From the NCBI GenBank assembly GCA_018399435.1, contig JAGYOJ010000028.1, positions 1 through 11,157 of the forward strand: DNA of 11,157 nucleotides, read 5' to 3'. This DNA is from Actinomycetota bacterium (lineage in GTDB: Bacteria; Actinomycetota; Humimicrobiia; Humimicrobiales; Humimicrobiaceae). Below the pieces are notes generated by a model. The model was not told the origin of the DNA. It was given only the letters and a program-made list of their open reading frames with translations, and ran no database searches. Within the stretch, counting starts at the first letter, position 1, and each line of letters starts with the position of its first letter. Made by a program: the position numbers and the translations under genes. This document shows positions 1-6,747 of the stretch, piece after piece.

Positions 1-259
1 AAAAACATTCCTTATTATCAAATATTAGTATTTTCTCTTCCAGCCATTTCTCAAGCAAGTAATTAGCATGATCATATTTATTTTTTTTATTCTTTTTATC
101 GGGTAATATCAGGTTAACTACATTATATGGGCTAAACCTAGAAATCTTTTTTTTAAAATCTGAAGAAATAATATCATAAGGCGGAGATAAAACTTTACTT
201 AGTCCGGAAACTTTTTGTTGATTATAAAATAAGCCTTTAAAAGGAGCTATTTGTACCAT
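1..259 (-). CDS. DUF1015 family protein, N-terminal part (3' end beyond left edge)
   Basis: The frame reads leftwards from an ATG at 257-259 and is open to the window edge, giving 86 residues. It begins MVQIAPFKGLFYNQQKVSGL and continues with SPPYDIIS, then SPYNVVNLILP, then a YLLEKWLEEKIL segment. These match the N-terminal signatures of the DUF1015 (COG4198) family: a PFxGxxYN opening, PPYDVIS, SPYNxVxL and a W-x-x-x-x-I-L helix. Family members are usually around 400 residues, so most of the gene is missing. An AAGGA ribosome site lies about 6 bases before the ATG, and a consensus promoter lies at 297-325. The biochemical function of DUF1015 is not established. The gene is divergent from the hydrogenase locus, so nothing in the layout links it to hydrogen metabolism. 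The family call rests on remembered motifs, not a search. Confidence 0.85.
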   Translation of the reverse strand, partial: MVQIAPFKGLFYNQQKVSGLSKVLSPPYDIISSDFKKKISRFSPYNVVNLILPDKKNKKNKYDHANYLLEKWLEEKILIFDNKECF

Positions 260-296
260 AAAAATCCTTAAGTTTTGGTTATAAAAACGTTTGTAT

Positions 297-325
297 AATA
301 TAAAATTCAATTTAAATTATGTCAA
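297..325 (-). promoter_or_regulatory. sigma70-type promoter for the DUF1015 gene
   Basis: On the minus strand TTGACA (320-325) is followed by exactly 17 bases and then TATATT (297-302), a near-consensus sigma70 promoter. Transcription would start near 290, leaving a leader of about 30 bases with the AAGGA ribosome site. A second TTGACA lies 13 bases upstream (333-338), giving a TTGACA direct repeat that could be an alternative -35 or part of a regulator site. Confidence 0.7.
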
Positions 326-349
326 CCTAATTTGTCAATTTAATATTTT

Positions 350-373
350 TTAACTTGTTGATTCAATAGTTAA
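350..373. repeat. inverted repeat upstream of hypB, possible operator
   Basis: TTAACT (350-355) and AGTTAA (368-373) are exact inverted copies, 12 bases apart. Between them lies TTGATTCAA (358-366), itself a perfect 9-base palindrome about its central T. Size and spacing would suit a dimeric repressor or redox regulator, and the site overlaps the weak candidate -35 box of hypB. No regulator can be named: it is not a clean match to Rex, FNR or CRP consensus sites as I know them. Confidence 0.35.
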
Positions 374-426
374 AATAAGGTAGCATTATGGTTTAATATA
401 TATTAATCAAAATAATTAGGAGGTAT

Positions 427-1092
427 ATGGAAGTAGAAATAGTAGAAAATGTATTAAAATATAATAAAAGCCATGCTGAAGAAAATAAAGAAGCATTTTC
501 AAAGAATAAAGTTTTAGCTTTAAATATTCTTTCCTCGCCGGGAGCCGGAAAAACTTCACTGATAATACAATCATTAAAAAAGTTAAAAAATAAATATAAT
601 ATAGGCGTTATTGAGGGTGATATTTCTTCAACCCATGATGCAAATAAAATAAAAGAATATACTGAAAGTGTGGTACAGATTAATACAGGGGGAAGTTGCC
701 ACTTGAATGCTTCTATGGTTAAAAATGCTTTAACCAAACTTAATTTAGAAGATATTGATATCTTGTTTATTGAGAATGTAGGAAACCTTATTTGCCCTGT
801 TAATTTCTATTTAGGTGAAGACGATATGATTGTCTTAGCATCTGTAAATGAAGGAGATGATAAACCTGTTAAATATCCTCCGGTTTTCATAAAAAGCAAC
901 CTGGTTTTACTAAACAAGATAGACATGTTTGAATTAAGCAATTTTTCAAAGGATTTCTTTTTAGAAAAAGTAGATCAATTAAACCCGGGCGTAGAAGTTA
1001 TTAGCCTTTCATGCAAAACTGGGGAAGGTTTAGATAATTGGATAAATTGGCTTGAAGAAAATATTAAATTAAAAAAAACTAATATTACGTAA
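427..1092 (+). CDS. hypB: hydrogenase nickel incorporation GTPase HypB
   Basis: HypB is the SIMIBI-class GTPase that, with HypA, delivers nickel to the large-subunit precursor of [NiFe] hydrogenases in the cytoplasm. The 221-residue product has the P-loop SSPGAGKTS (36-44), the metal-binding GGSCHLNASMV segment (Cys91-His92), ENVGNLICPV with Cys123, and the guanine-specificity motif NKID (163-166). Cys91, His92 and Cys123 correspond to the G-domain metal site. The N-terminus lacks the CxxCGC nickel motif of E. coli HypB and any His-rich storage stretch, so it is the plain form. An AGGAGG ribosome site (418-423) sits only 3 bases from the ATG, close but with no better start, and the N-terminal sequence fits the family. 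It lies upstream of the hydrogenase operon, separated by 84 bases containing another promoter. hypA is not adjacent. Confidence 0.96.
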   Translation: MEVEIVENVLKYNKSHAEENKEAFSKNKVLALNILSSPGAGKTSLIIQSLKKLKNKYNIGVIEGDISSTHDANKIKEYTESVVQINTGGSCHLNASMVKNALTKLNLEDIDILFIENVGNLICPVNFYLGEDDMIVLASVNEGDDKPVKYPPVFIKSNLVLLNKIDMFELSNFSKDFFLEKVDQLNPGVEVISLSCKTGEGLDNWINWLEENIKLKKTNIT

Positions 1093-1098
1093 CAATAG

Positions 1099-1127
1099 TT
1101 GACATAAATTAATAATAATGATATTTT
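1099..1127 (+). promoter_or_regulatory. extended -10 promoter for the hydrogenase operon
   Basis: TTGACA (1099-1104) is followed by 17 bases and TATTTT (1122-1127). A TG dinucleotide at 1119-1120, one base ahead of the -10 box, makes it an extended -10 promoter. It starts a few bases after the hypB stop codon. Predicted transcription start is near 1134, giving a leader of about 43 bases before hydB. This implies that the structural operon can be expressed independently of hypB. Confidence 0.7.
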
Positions 1128-1167
1128 TCACTTGTTACAAACCCTTTACAAATAATGCTAAGTGAAA
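1126..1167. repeat. TTTCACTT/AAGTGAAA inverted repeat around the hydB leader
   Basis: TTTCACTT (1126-1133) and AAGTGAAA (1160-1167) are perfect 8-base inverted copies with 26 bases between them. The left arm overlaps the end of the -10 box and the right arm touches the GGAG ribosome site of hydB. Inside lies TTGTTACAA (1132-1140), a small palindrome about a central T. In a transcript starting near 1134 the left arm would be absent, so the repeat is more likely a DNA site for the main promoter. It could fold as RNA only in read-through from hypB. Confidence 0.35.
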
Positions 1168-1176
1168 GGAGACCAT

Positions 1177-2208
1177 ATGCAATATAAAATATTAAAAAAG
1201 AATAAGTATCAAGATTTTGTAAAAGGTTTGATAGAGGACTATAATTTTATTGGGCCTACTAAAAAAGATAAGTCTGTCCATGATTTTGTTCCTCTAAATT
1301 CTATAGAAGAACTTGATACTAACTACCTGAAAACAACTATCCCGCCGGCAAAAAAGATACTGTTCCCGCCTAATGAAAAACTAATAGAATATGAAATTGG
1401 TGATGAAATCAAAGTAAAGCCAGTCATTGAAAGCAGCGAGACAGTACTTTTTGGTATCAATGCTTGGGACATCAATGGAATGAATTTCCTGGATAAGTTC
1501 TTTTCTAAAGATTTTGTTGATGAAAATTATTGGGATAAAAGAGACAAATTGACCGTAATAGGAATGGATACCGAACCTACAGAAAACAATTTTGCGCTAA
1601 GCATGGATACAGAATATGCTACTGATGGATTTGACCTTTATTTACATGACTTAGGAGATAGGTATTTTGTTAGGGTTAATACGCCTAAAGGCAATGAGCT
1701 TGTAGAAAAATATGTAGATTTTGATGATGCTTCAGAAAATGATTTTAAAGATTTTGATAAATACATGGATGATTATAGGGCTCAATTTAGCAATAAGGTA
1801 AATATAAAGAGTTTCTATGATAATTTTGAAATGATTTATAATGATGAAGAATTTTGGAAAAAAATTGCTAAAAATTGTTTTAGCTGCGGTTCATGTAACT
1901 TAGTTTGCCCTACTTGTTTCTGCTTTAATGTTAAGGATGACTTAAAATTAGATTTAAAAACAGGCGAAAAAACCAGGGAATGGGATTCATGCATGATTCC
2001 GGAATATGGTTTAGTGGCAGGCGGCCATAATTTTAGGCCAAATAAAGAGAATAGGCTAAAGCAGAGATACCGTTGTAAATTAAAAACATATTTTGATAAG
2101 TTTGGCCAATATGCATGTGTAGGTTGTGGCAGATGCATAGAGGCTTGTTTAGCTAAAATTAATATTGCAGAAGATATTAATTCTGTTAAGAAAGAGGTGA
2201 ATGTATAA
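1177..2208 (+). CDS. hydB: group 3b [NiFe] hydrogenase beta subunit (4Fe-4S, AsrA-like)
   Basis: This is the electron-transfer beta subunit of the cytoplasmic NADP-linked (sulf)hydrogenase, related to subunit A of anaerobic sulfite reductase. It passes electrons between the flavin subunit and the small subunit. From the ATG at 1177 it has 343 residues. The N-terminal two thirds has few recognisable motifs. Two ferredoxin-type clusters follow: Cys234-x2-Cys237-x2-Cys240-x3-Cys244-Pro and Cys314-x2-Cys317-x2-Cys320-x3-Cys324. Cys247 and Cys249 directly after the first set (CPTCFCF) are typical of this family. I chose ATG 1177 because AGGAG (1167-1171) sits 5 bases before it. An in-frame GTG at 1162 would add five residues but would place the ribosome site inside the gene. 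It is first in the order beta-gamma-delta-alpha, as in the Pyrococcus furiosus hydBGDA operon. Confidence 0.93.
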   Translation: MQYKILKKNKYQDFVKGLIEDYNFIGPTKKDKSVHDFVPLNSIEELDTNYLKTTIPPAKKILFPPNEKLIEYEIGDEIKVKPVIESSETVLFGINAWDINGMNFLDKFFSKDFVDENYWDKRDKLTVIGMDTEPTENNFALSMDTEYATDGFDLYLHDLGDRYFVRVNTPKGNELVEKYVDFDDASENDFKDFDKYMDDYRAQFSNKVNIKSFYDNFEMIYNDEEFWKKIAKNCFSCGSCNLVCPTCFCFNVKDDLKLDLKTGEKTREWDSCMIPEYGLVAGGHNFRPNKENRLKQRYRCKLKTYFDKFGQYACVGCGRCIEACLAKINIAEDINSVKKEVNV

Positions 2209-3066
2209 ATGACAATAGAAGCAAAAGAAAAAGAAAAGGATTCTATTTATAAGCCATTTATAGCAACTATAAAAGGGATAAAAGAATTATCTTCAACCGA
2301 GAAACAGTTTGATATACAAATAGATGATAAAGAAACAAGAGAAGCTTTTAATTTCAAACCAGGACAGTTTGTTGAATTAACTGTATTTGGATTGGGAGAA
2401 GCACCTTTTTCTATTCCTTCTTCACCAAACAATAAAGATTATTTTGAATTATGTATAAGGAATGTAGGTAATGTTTCTGGCGCCCTGCATAAGATGAAAG
2501 AAGGAGACAAGGTAGGCATTAGGGGGCCTTTTGGTAAAGGGCATTTCCCTTATGAAGAGATGAAAGACAATAATGTAGTAATTGTAGCTGGTGGTTTAGG
2601 GATGGCTCCAGTAAGGTCTTTAATTAAATATGTATTAGAAAATAGGGATGACTATAAAAGGGTAATTATTATTTATGGTTCCATAAACCCAGACTACCTG
2701 CTTTACAAAGATGAATTAGAAGAATGGCAAAAAAGAGATGATGTTGAAGTTCGTTTAACCGTAGATGAACCTTGTGAAGGCTGGCAGGGAGAGGTAGGAG
2801 TATGCACTAATTTAATTCCTGGAATAGATTGTCCGGTAGATGAATCTTATGTTGTTGTCTGCGGCCCTCCTGTTATGTACAAATTTGTTATAAAAGAATT
2901 AGAAAAGAAATGCTTTAAGCCGGAAAAAGTATTCTTATCTTTAGAAAGAAGAATGGAATGTGGTGTTGGTAAATGTAACCATTGCCATATTGGAGATAAG
3001 ATGACATGTGTGGATGGTCCAGTTTTTAGCTTATGGGAAATTAGAAATCTAAAGGAGGCAATATAA
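2209..3066 (+). CDS. hydG: group 3b [NiFe] hydrogenase gamma subunit (FAD/NAD(P) reductase, AsrB-like)
   Basis: The gamma subunit is the diaphorase part, binding FAD and NAD(P)(H) and linking the hydrogenase to the nicotinamide pool. The 285-residue product has a ferredoxin-NADP reductase fold. The FAD-binding beta barrel carries APFSIPSS (65-72), the nucleotide domain carries the AGGLGMAPVRS loop (127-137), and VVVCGPPVMYK is the late nucleotide-binding strand. The C-terminus holds a [2Fe-2S] site of PyrK/AsrB type with Cys251, Cys256, Cys259 and Cys267. Its ATG follows the hydB stop with no gap, with AAAGAGGTG (2191-2199) as ribosome site, so the two are translationally coupled. NADP rather than NAD preference is known for group 3b enzymes but cannot be read from the motifs here. 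The symbol must not be confused with HydG, the radical-SAM maturase of [FeFe] hydrogenases. Confidence 0.94.
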   Translation: MTIEAKEKEKDSIYKPFIATIKGIKELSSTEKQFDIQIDDKETREAFNFKPGQFVELTVFGLGEAPFSIPSSPNNKDYFELCIRNVGNVSGALHKMKEGDKVGIRGPFGKGHFPYEEMKDNNVVIVAGGLGMAPVRSLIKYVLENRDDYKRVIIIYGSINPDYLLYKDELEEWQKRDDVEVRLTVDEPCEGWQGEVGVCTNLIPGIDCPVDESYVVVCGPPVMYKFVIKELEKKCFKPEKVFLSLERRMECGVGKCNHCHIGDKMTCVDGPVFSLWEIRNLKEAI

Positions 3067-3809
3067 TGAGTAAGCCAAAAGTAGGTGTATTTGGTTTTAC
3101 TGGTTGTGGCGGATGCCAGTTAGAAATATTAAACTTGGAAGACCAATTATTAGATTTAGTAAGCGCTGTTGATATCGTTCACTTTAGGGAGGCAATTACA
3201 GAATATAGTGATGATTATGATATAGCATTAGTTGAAGGTTCAGTAACAACCAAGCATGGTGTAGAAAGAATTGAAAAAATAGGAGATATCGCAAAAATAA
3301 TTGTTGCTGTTGGCGCATGCGCTTGTACGGGCGGATTAAATTGCTTAAAAAATTTATATGGATTAGAAAAAGCAAAAGATTTGGTTTATGGCGATAAAAA
3401 AGACTGGATTGATACAATTGAAACCAAGCCCATTGATAAATATGTGAAAGTTGATTACATGGCTAGGGGATGCCCGCCAAACAGGTTCGAGATTGTCGAT
3501 GTTATTAGGTCTTTAATATTAGGGAGAAAACCTGAAATACCAAATTATCCTGTATGCGTTGAATGCAAAAGAAATGGCAATACCTGTGTTTATGAATTGG
3601 GAATGACTTGCCTTGGGCCAATAACTAGGGCAGGCTGTGACTCAAGATGCCCTAATAGTGTTTCTGGTTGTGAAGGCTGCAGGGGCATTATAGATAATCC
3701 AAACGTGAACGCGCAAAAAGATGTATTAGAAGAATATGGTTTGACAGTAGAAGATATAATGGAAAACTTTAATCTTTATAATGCTTGTAAAAAAATAGAG
3801 CAAAAATAA
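3066..3809 (+). CDS. hydD: group 3b [NiFe] hydrogenase small (delta) subunit
   Basis: The small subunit carries the Fe-S relay next to the Ni-Fe site. The 247 residues fit the short form found in group 3 enzymes. The N-terminal GCGGCQLEIL contains Cys14 and Cys17, the proximal cluster motif CxxC. It is completed by the VGACACTGG region (Cys85/Cys87) and ARGCPPN (Cys136). The C-terminal part is Cys-rich (Cys164, 167, 174, 182, 191, 195, 202, 205) and would hold two more [4Fe-4S] clusters. There is no Tat signal, so the enzyme stays in the cytoplasm. The ATG shares its A with the hydG stop (TAATG), and AAAGGAGG (3051-3058) inside hydG is an excellent ribosome site, indicating tight coupling with the gamma subunit. 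Confidence 0.95.
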   Translation: MSKPKVGVFGFTGCGGCQLEILNLEDQLLDLVSAVDIVHFREAITEYSDDYDIALVEGSVTTKHGVERIEKIGDIAKIIVAVGACACTGGLNCLKNLYGLEKAKDLVYGDKKDWIDTIETKPIDKYVKVDYMARGCPPNRFEIVDVIRSLILGRKPEIPNYPVCVECKRNGNTCVYELGMTCLGPITRAGCDSRCPNSVSGCEGCRGIIDNPNVNAQKDVLEEYGLTVEDIMENFNLYNACKKIEQK

Positions 3810-3825
3810 TGGAGGTAAAGTAATA

Positions 3826-5130
3826 ATGGCTAATACTTTTAGTATAGAAGAAGAAAATGTGTCGAGAGTAGAAGGTCATGGCGACTTGGTTCTTGATGTA
3901 AAGAATAAGAAGATAGAAAAATTACAGTTCAGGATTCCCGAGTCTCCAAGATTCTTTGAAGCGATGTTAGTTGGAAGGAAATGGGATACCCCCTCCCATA
4001 TAACTTCAAGAATATGCGGAATTTGTTCGGTAGCCCACACATACGCATCTATAAAAGCTACTGAAGCTGCAATGGGGATTAATAATATAAATGACCAAAT
4101 ACTCAAGCTCCGTAAATTGATATTCCATCATGAATGTGTACAAAGCAATGTTTTGCACGTTTATTTTCTTGCAGCGCCGGATTTTTTTGGAGTAGGGAGT
4201 GCAATATCATTAGTAGATTCTCATCCTGAAGTTGTAAACATAGCTTTAAGGGTTAAGAAAATGGCTAATGATATGGTTAGAATTATTGGCGGCAGGGCAG
4301 TACACCCTATAAGGACTGTAGTTGGTGGTTTTACTAAATTACCCACAATACAGGAAATGCATCAAATGAAGGAAATGCTTCAGGCTGCATATCCTGATTT
4401 AGAAAATTCTCTAGAAGTCCTAAAAACATTAGATATACCTGATTTTGAGAGAGAGACAGAATACATATCAATATCTGATCCGGTAGATTATGCGCTTTAT
4501 GATGGGAATATTAAATCTACAGATGGATGGGAAATAGATGACCAGGACTATCTTGATAAAATTAATGAAAAAGTGGTCAAGCATTCAACAGGTAAGCATA
4601 GCTGGGCATCAAGGGATGCTTATTTAGTAGGGGCTTTAGCAAGGTTTAACAATAATTATGACCAGCTATCTGATAATGCTAAACAATATGCTGAAGAACT
4701 AGGCTTAAAACCCCTAAATTATAATCCATTCATGAATAATATTGCTCAATTTGTTGAAATAGTCCACAGCGTGGATGATTCAATAAAATTGATAGACGAG
4801 TTGCTTGAAGAAGGCTTGGATGAAGATAAAGCAATAGTGGACGTAAAGCCTAAAGCTGGAAGGGGCGTAGGGGTAGTAGAAGCGCCTAGAGGCCTTTTAA
4901 TACATGATTATACCTATGATGATGAAGGCAAAGTAGAAAAGGCTAATTTAATTATTCCTACTAACCAGAATTATGCTAATATTGAAAAAGACTTGGAAGA
5001 AATGGTTCCACAAATCATAGACAAAAGTGAAGATGAAATAAAATTAGCATGCGAAATGCTTATCAGGGCATATGACCCATGCATTTCTTGCTCAACCCAT
5101 TTCTTAAATGTAAAACTTGTAAACAAATAA
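3826..5130 (+). CDS. hydA: group 3b [NiFe] hydrogenase large catalytic (alpha) subunit
   Basis: The large subunit binds the Ni-Fe(CN)2CO centre where H2 is made or split. It has 434 residues. The N-terminus shows VSRVEGHGD (Arg14, Glu16), then the first nickel motif RICGICSVAH with Cys64 and Cys67. The last motif, DPCISCSTH, supplies Cys419 and Cys422 and ends at His425. Nine residues (FLNVKLVNK) follow, which fits a short C-terminal tail removed by the specific endopeptidase encoded immediately downstream. All four metal-ligand cysteines are present, so the enzyme should be active. GGAGG (3811-3815) lies 10 bases before the ATG, a slightly long spacing. The motif set and the neighbours HydB and HydG place it in group 3b rather than F420-reducing 3a, methyl-viologen 3c or NAD-linked 3d. 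The symbol follows the Pyrococcus usage, not the [FeFe] enzyme. Confidence 0.96.
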   Translation: MANTFSIEEENVSRVEGHGDLVLDVKNKKIEKLQFRIPESPRFFEAMLVGRKWDTPSHITSRICGICSVAHTYASIKATEAAMGINNINDQILKLRKLIFHHECVQSNVLHVYFLAAPDFFGVGSAISLVDSHPEVVNIALRVKKMANDMVRIIGGRAVHPIRTVVGGFTKLPTIQEMHQMKEMLQAAYPDLENSLEVLKTLDIPDFERETEYISISDPVDYALYDGNIKSTDGWEIDDQDYLDKINEKVVKHSTGKHSWASRDAYLVGALARFNNNYDQLSDNAKQYAEELGLKPLNYNPFMNNIAQFVEIVHSVDDSIKLIDELLEEGLDEDKAIVDVKPKAGRGVGVVEAPRGLLIHDYTYDDEGKVEKANLIIPTNQNYANIEKDLEEMVPQIIDKSEDEIKLACEMLIRAYDPCISCSTHFLNVKLVNK

Positions 5131-5136
5131 AGGCTT

Positions 5137-5613
5137 ATGGGTTTAAAAGAAAATAATATTCCCAAAGCTGAGAAAAAAATTATTGGCTTTGGGAATATTT
5201 ATATGTCTGATGATGGTATAGGCCTAGAAGTAATAGACAAGCTAGAGAACAAAATAGAGGGAATAGAGTTAATTGATGGCGGAACATCTGCAACTGATTT
5301 AATCCTGCACGCAAAAAGCTCCAAGAAAATAATAATAATAGATGCGGTAGATGCTGGCCAAAAGACTGGTGAGATAATAAAGTTTGATGCTAGAAATGTC
5401 AGCCAATATTTTGGCAATATAAGAAGTTTTTCACTGCATGATTTTAACCTCTCCCAAGCCTTAGAAATGATCCAAAATTTAAAAATAAATACCGAAATAG
5501 TAATTATTGGAATCAAGCCTAAAAATATTGGTTTTGGCGAAAAGCTTTCTCCGGAAATAGAAGCAAAAATACCTGAGATTATAGACATGGTAATAAGGGA
5601 AGCAAATGATTGA
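5137..5613 (+). CDS. hydrogenase maturation endopeptidase (HycI/HybD family)
   Basis: This nickel-dependent endopeptidase cuts the C-terminal tail of the large-subunit precursor after metal insertion, which closes the active site. The 158-residue product has the typical IGFGNIYMSDDGIGLEVI start, a DGGTSATDL segment, IIIIDAVDAG and SLHD. Asp26, Asp69 or Asp72, and His101 fall where E. coli HybD has its metal ligands Glu16, Asp62 and His93. It starts six bases after the hydA stop, with AAAGG overlapping that stop codon, so it is co-translated with its probable substrate. Methionine 23 would be too late, because it would remove the GxGN motif. The last eight bases overlap the start of the ABC pseudogene. 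HybD, HycI, HyaD or FrxA-like naming cannot be settled by sequence alone, so no symbol is given. Confidence 0.92.
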   Translation: MGLKENNIPKAEKKIIGFGNIYMSDDGIGLEVIDKLENKIEGIELIDGGTSATDLILHAKSSKKIIIIDAVDAGQKTGEIIKFDARNVSQYFGNIRSFSLHDFNLSQALEMIQNLKINTEIVIIGIKPKNIGFGEKLSPEIEAKIPEIIDMVIREAND

Positions 5614-6521
5614 GGCAATAAACTGCAACAAAAAAATAGGGGATAAGGCTATCCTTGATAATGTAAATTTTAAAATTAATAAATAGAGTGCTTTTGGATA
5701 TCTGGGCCCTAATGGAGCAGGGAAAACTACTACTATTAGAATTGGCCGTGCTTGATGAAGCCAAGTAGTGGAAATTTATATGTATTTAGCCAGGATATTG
5801 GAATTAAAAAGGAATTAAGTAAGTGTATTAACCGATAGCAGTGGCTTATATAACAATTTAACTGCAATTGAAAATTTAAGATTTTAGGGTAGCTATACTC
5901 TGTAAGAAATATTGAAGAGAAAGCAAAAAATATGATTAAATTTGTAGGCCTTGAGAGCTCAAAAAGCCAGAAGGTGGGGATGTTTTCTGCAGGCATAAAA
6001 AGAAAACTGGCTATTGCTAAGTCAATTATAAATAATTTAGGAGTGCTGTTTATGGATGAGCCATCTGTTGGGCTTGATCCGCAGTCACAAAAAATGGTTA
6101 GAGATTTAGTAATGGATCTTGCATTTAATCAAGAAATAACTGTTTTTTAGTTTCACATAATCTTGACATGGTCCAGAAAACATGTAACCACATATGTATA
6201 ATAAATGAGGGGCAAATCGTGGTAAATGATAGCTTAGAAAAATTGCAAAATAAATATAGCAAATTGGTATTTAATATTAAACTAAGCTTAGAAGAAATAG
6301 CTAGAAGAGCGGCAAAAATTTTAAGAAATAAATATGCTGGCTTAGAAATAGAAAAAATAAAAAAAGAAATAAACATAATTGAAGGTCCACAAAGAACTTA
6401 TAAAATTTTAAAAATATTAATAGAAAATAATATTGAAGTAAGCGAAGCCTCAAAGATTATAAGCTCACTGGAAGGTACTTGCTTAAATGTTGTAGAAAAA
6501 GGGCATCATGAAAAAGTATAA
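5606..6521 (+). pseudogene. decayed ABC transporter ATP-binding protein (ABC-2 export type)
   Basis: Pieces of one ABC ATPase of about 300 residues run in order through three frames. The first frame starts at ATG 5606, overlapping the protease stop, and carries the Walker A GPNGAGKTT (5705-5731), but it has TAG at 5684 and TGA at 5753. The frame changes near 5741-5757 (MKPSSGNLYVFSQDIG), again near 5822-5836 (VLTDSSGLYNNLTAIENL), meets TAG at 5885, and changes again near 5886-5905. From 5899 to 6150 it reads clearly, with the signature FSAGIKRKL and Walker B VLFMDEPSVGLDP. A last frameshift in a T run at 6143-6149 separates the H-loop (LVSHNLDMVQ) and the C-terminal domain (to 6521). With at least three frameshifts and two in-frame stops it cannot make a working ATPase. 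The closest family is the NatA/drug or antibiotic-export type ATPases; the substrate is unknown. Confidence 0.9.
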
Positions 6522-6747
6522 TAAATTGTGGATAATAGCAAAAAAAGAAATAAAGGAGTTTTTATCCAATAAAAGATCGCTTTTAATATCAATTGTTTTT
6601 TCAGCCATGGTCTTAGCAGTAAGGTTTATGGATGAAAGCTATACAGTAAGCTGGCAGATAGTATTTATATTATTTTTAGCAGCAAGCCTATTATTAATAA
6701 TAATAAAATCTGCAAAAAAGGAAAAAATAATTACTGCGATTGATTAG
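6508..6747 (+). pseudogene. truncated ABC-2 type permease remnant
   Basis: A 79-residue frame overlaps the end of the ATPase pseudogene by 14 bases, the usual coupling of ATPase and permease genes. It opens MKKYNKLWIIAKKEIKEF, then LSNKRSLLISIVFSAM, typical of the N-terminus of ABC-2 permeases (a KE-x-x-E/D-x-L-x-N-K/R segment leading into the first membrane helix). A second hydrophobic stretch, WQIVFILFLAASLLLIII (about residues 49-66), is followed by KKEKIITAID and a stop. Full permeases have six or more helices and 250-400 residues, so most of the gene is missing. The stop TAG at 6745-6747 overlaps the hypE stop codon on the other strand, so the cut lies at the junction with the maturation cluster. 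It could still be expressed as a short membrane peptide, but no function is supported. Confidence 0.75.

Larger units (their letters stand above)
260..426. other. divergent intergenic region between DUF1015 gene and hypB
   Basis: This 167-base AT-rich spacer holds the leftward promoter at 297-325 and the upstream region of hypB. For hypB I see no convincing promoter. The best rightward candidate is TTGATT (358-363), 17 bases, then TAGCAT (381-386), with 4 of 6 matches in each box. It also contains an inverted repeat at 350-373 and a perfect 14-base palindrome TTAATATATATTAA at 393-406, just before the hypB ribosome site; the latter is A/T only and could be chance. No RNA gene or terminator was recognised. 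Confidence 0.5.

Noticed and set aside
393..406. Terminator or RNA element at the A/T palindrome before hypB
   Set aside because: The palindrome is only A and T, has no loop and no following T run on the relevant strand. It would form a weak hairpin at best.
1162..1176. GTG at 1162 as the start of hydB
   Set aside because: It would place the AGGAG ribosome site inside the gene. ATG 1177 has ideal spacing from that site.
1836..2138. 100-residue minus-strand frame opposite hydB
   Set aside because: It overlaps the two ferredoxin-type cysteine motifs on the coding strand and has no independent support.
5199..5618. 139-residue open frame opposite the maturation protease
   Set aside because: It is a hydrophobic shadow frame on the reverse of a gene with clear HycI/HybD motifs. 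Its apparent membrane helices come from reading the coding strand backwards.
6143..6150. T-run frameshift in the ABC ATPase as a phase-variation switch
   Set aside because: Adding one T would restore the H-loop reading frame, but several other stops and frameshifts upstream would still prevent a working protein, so a switch would be pointless.
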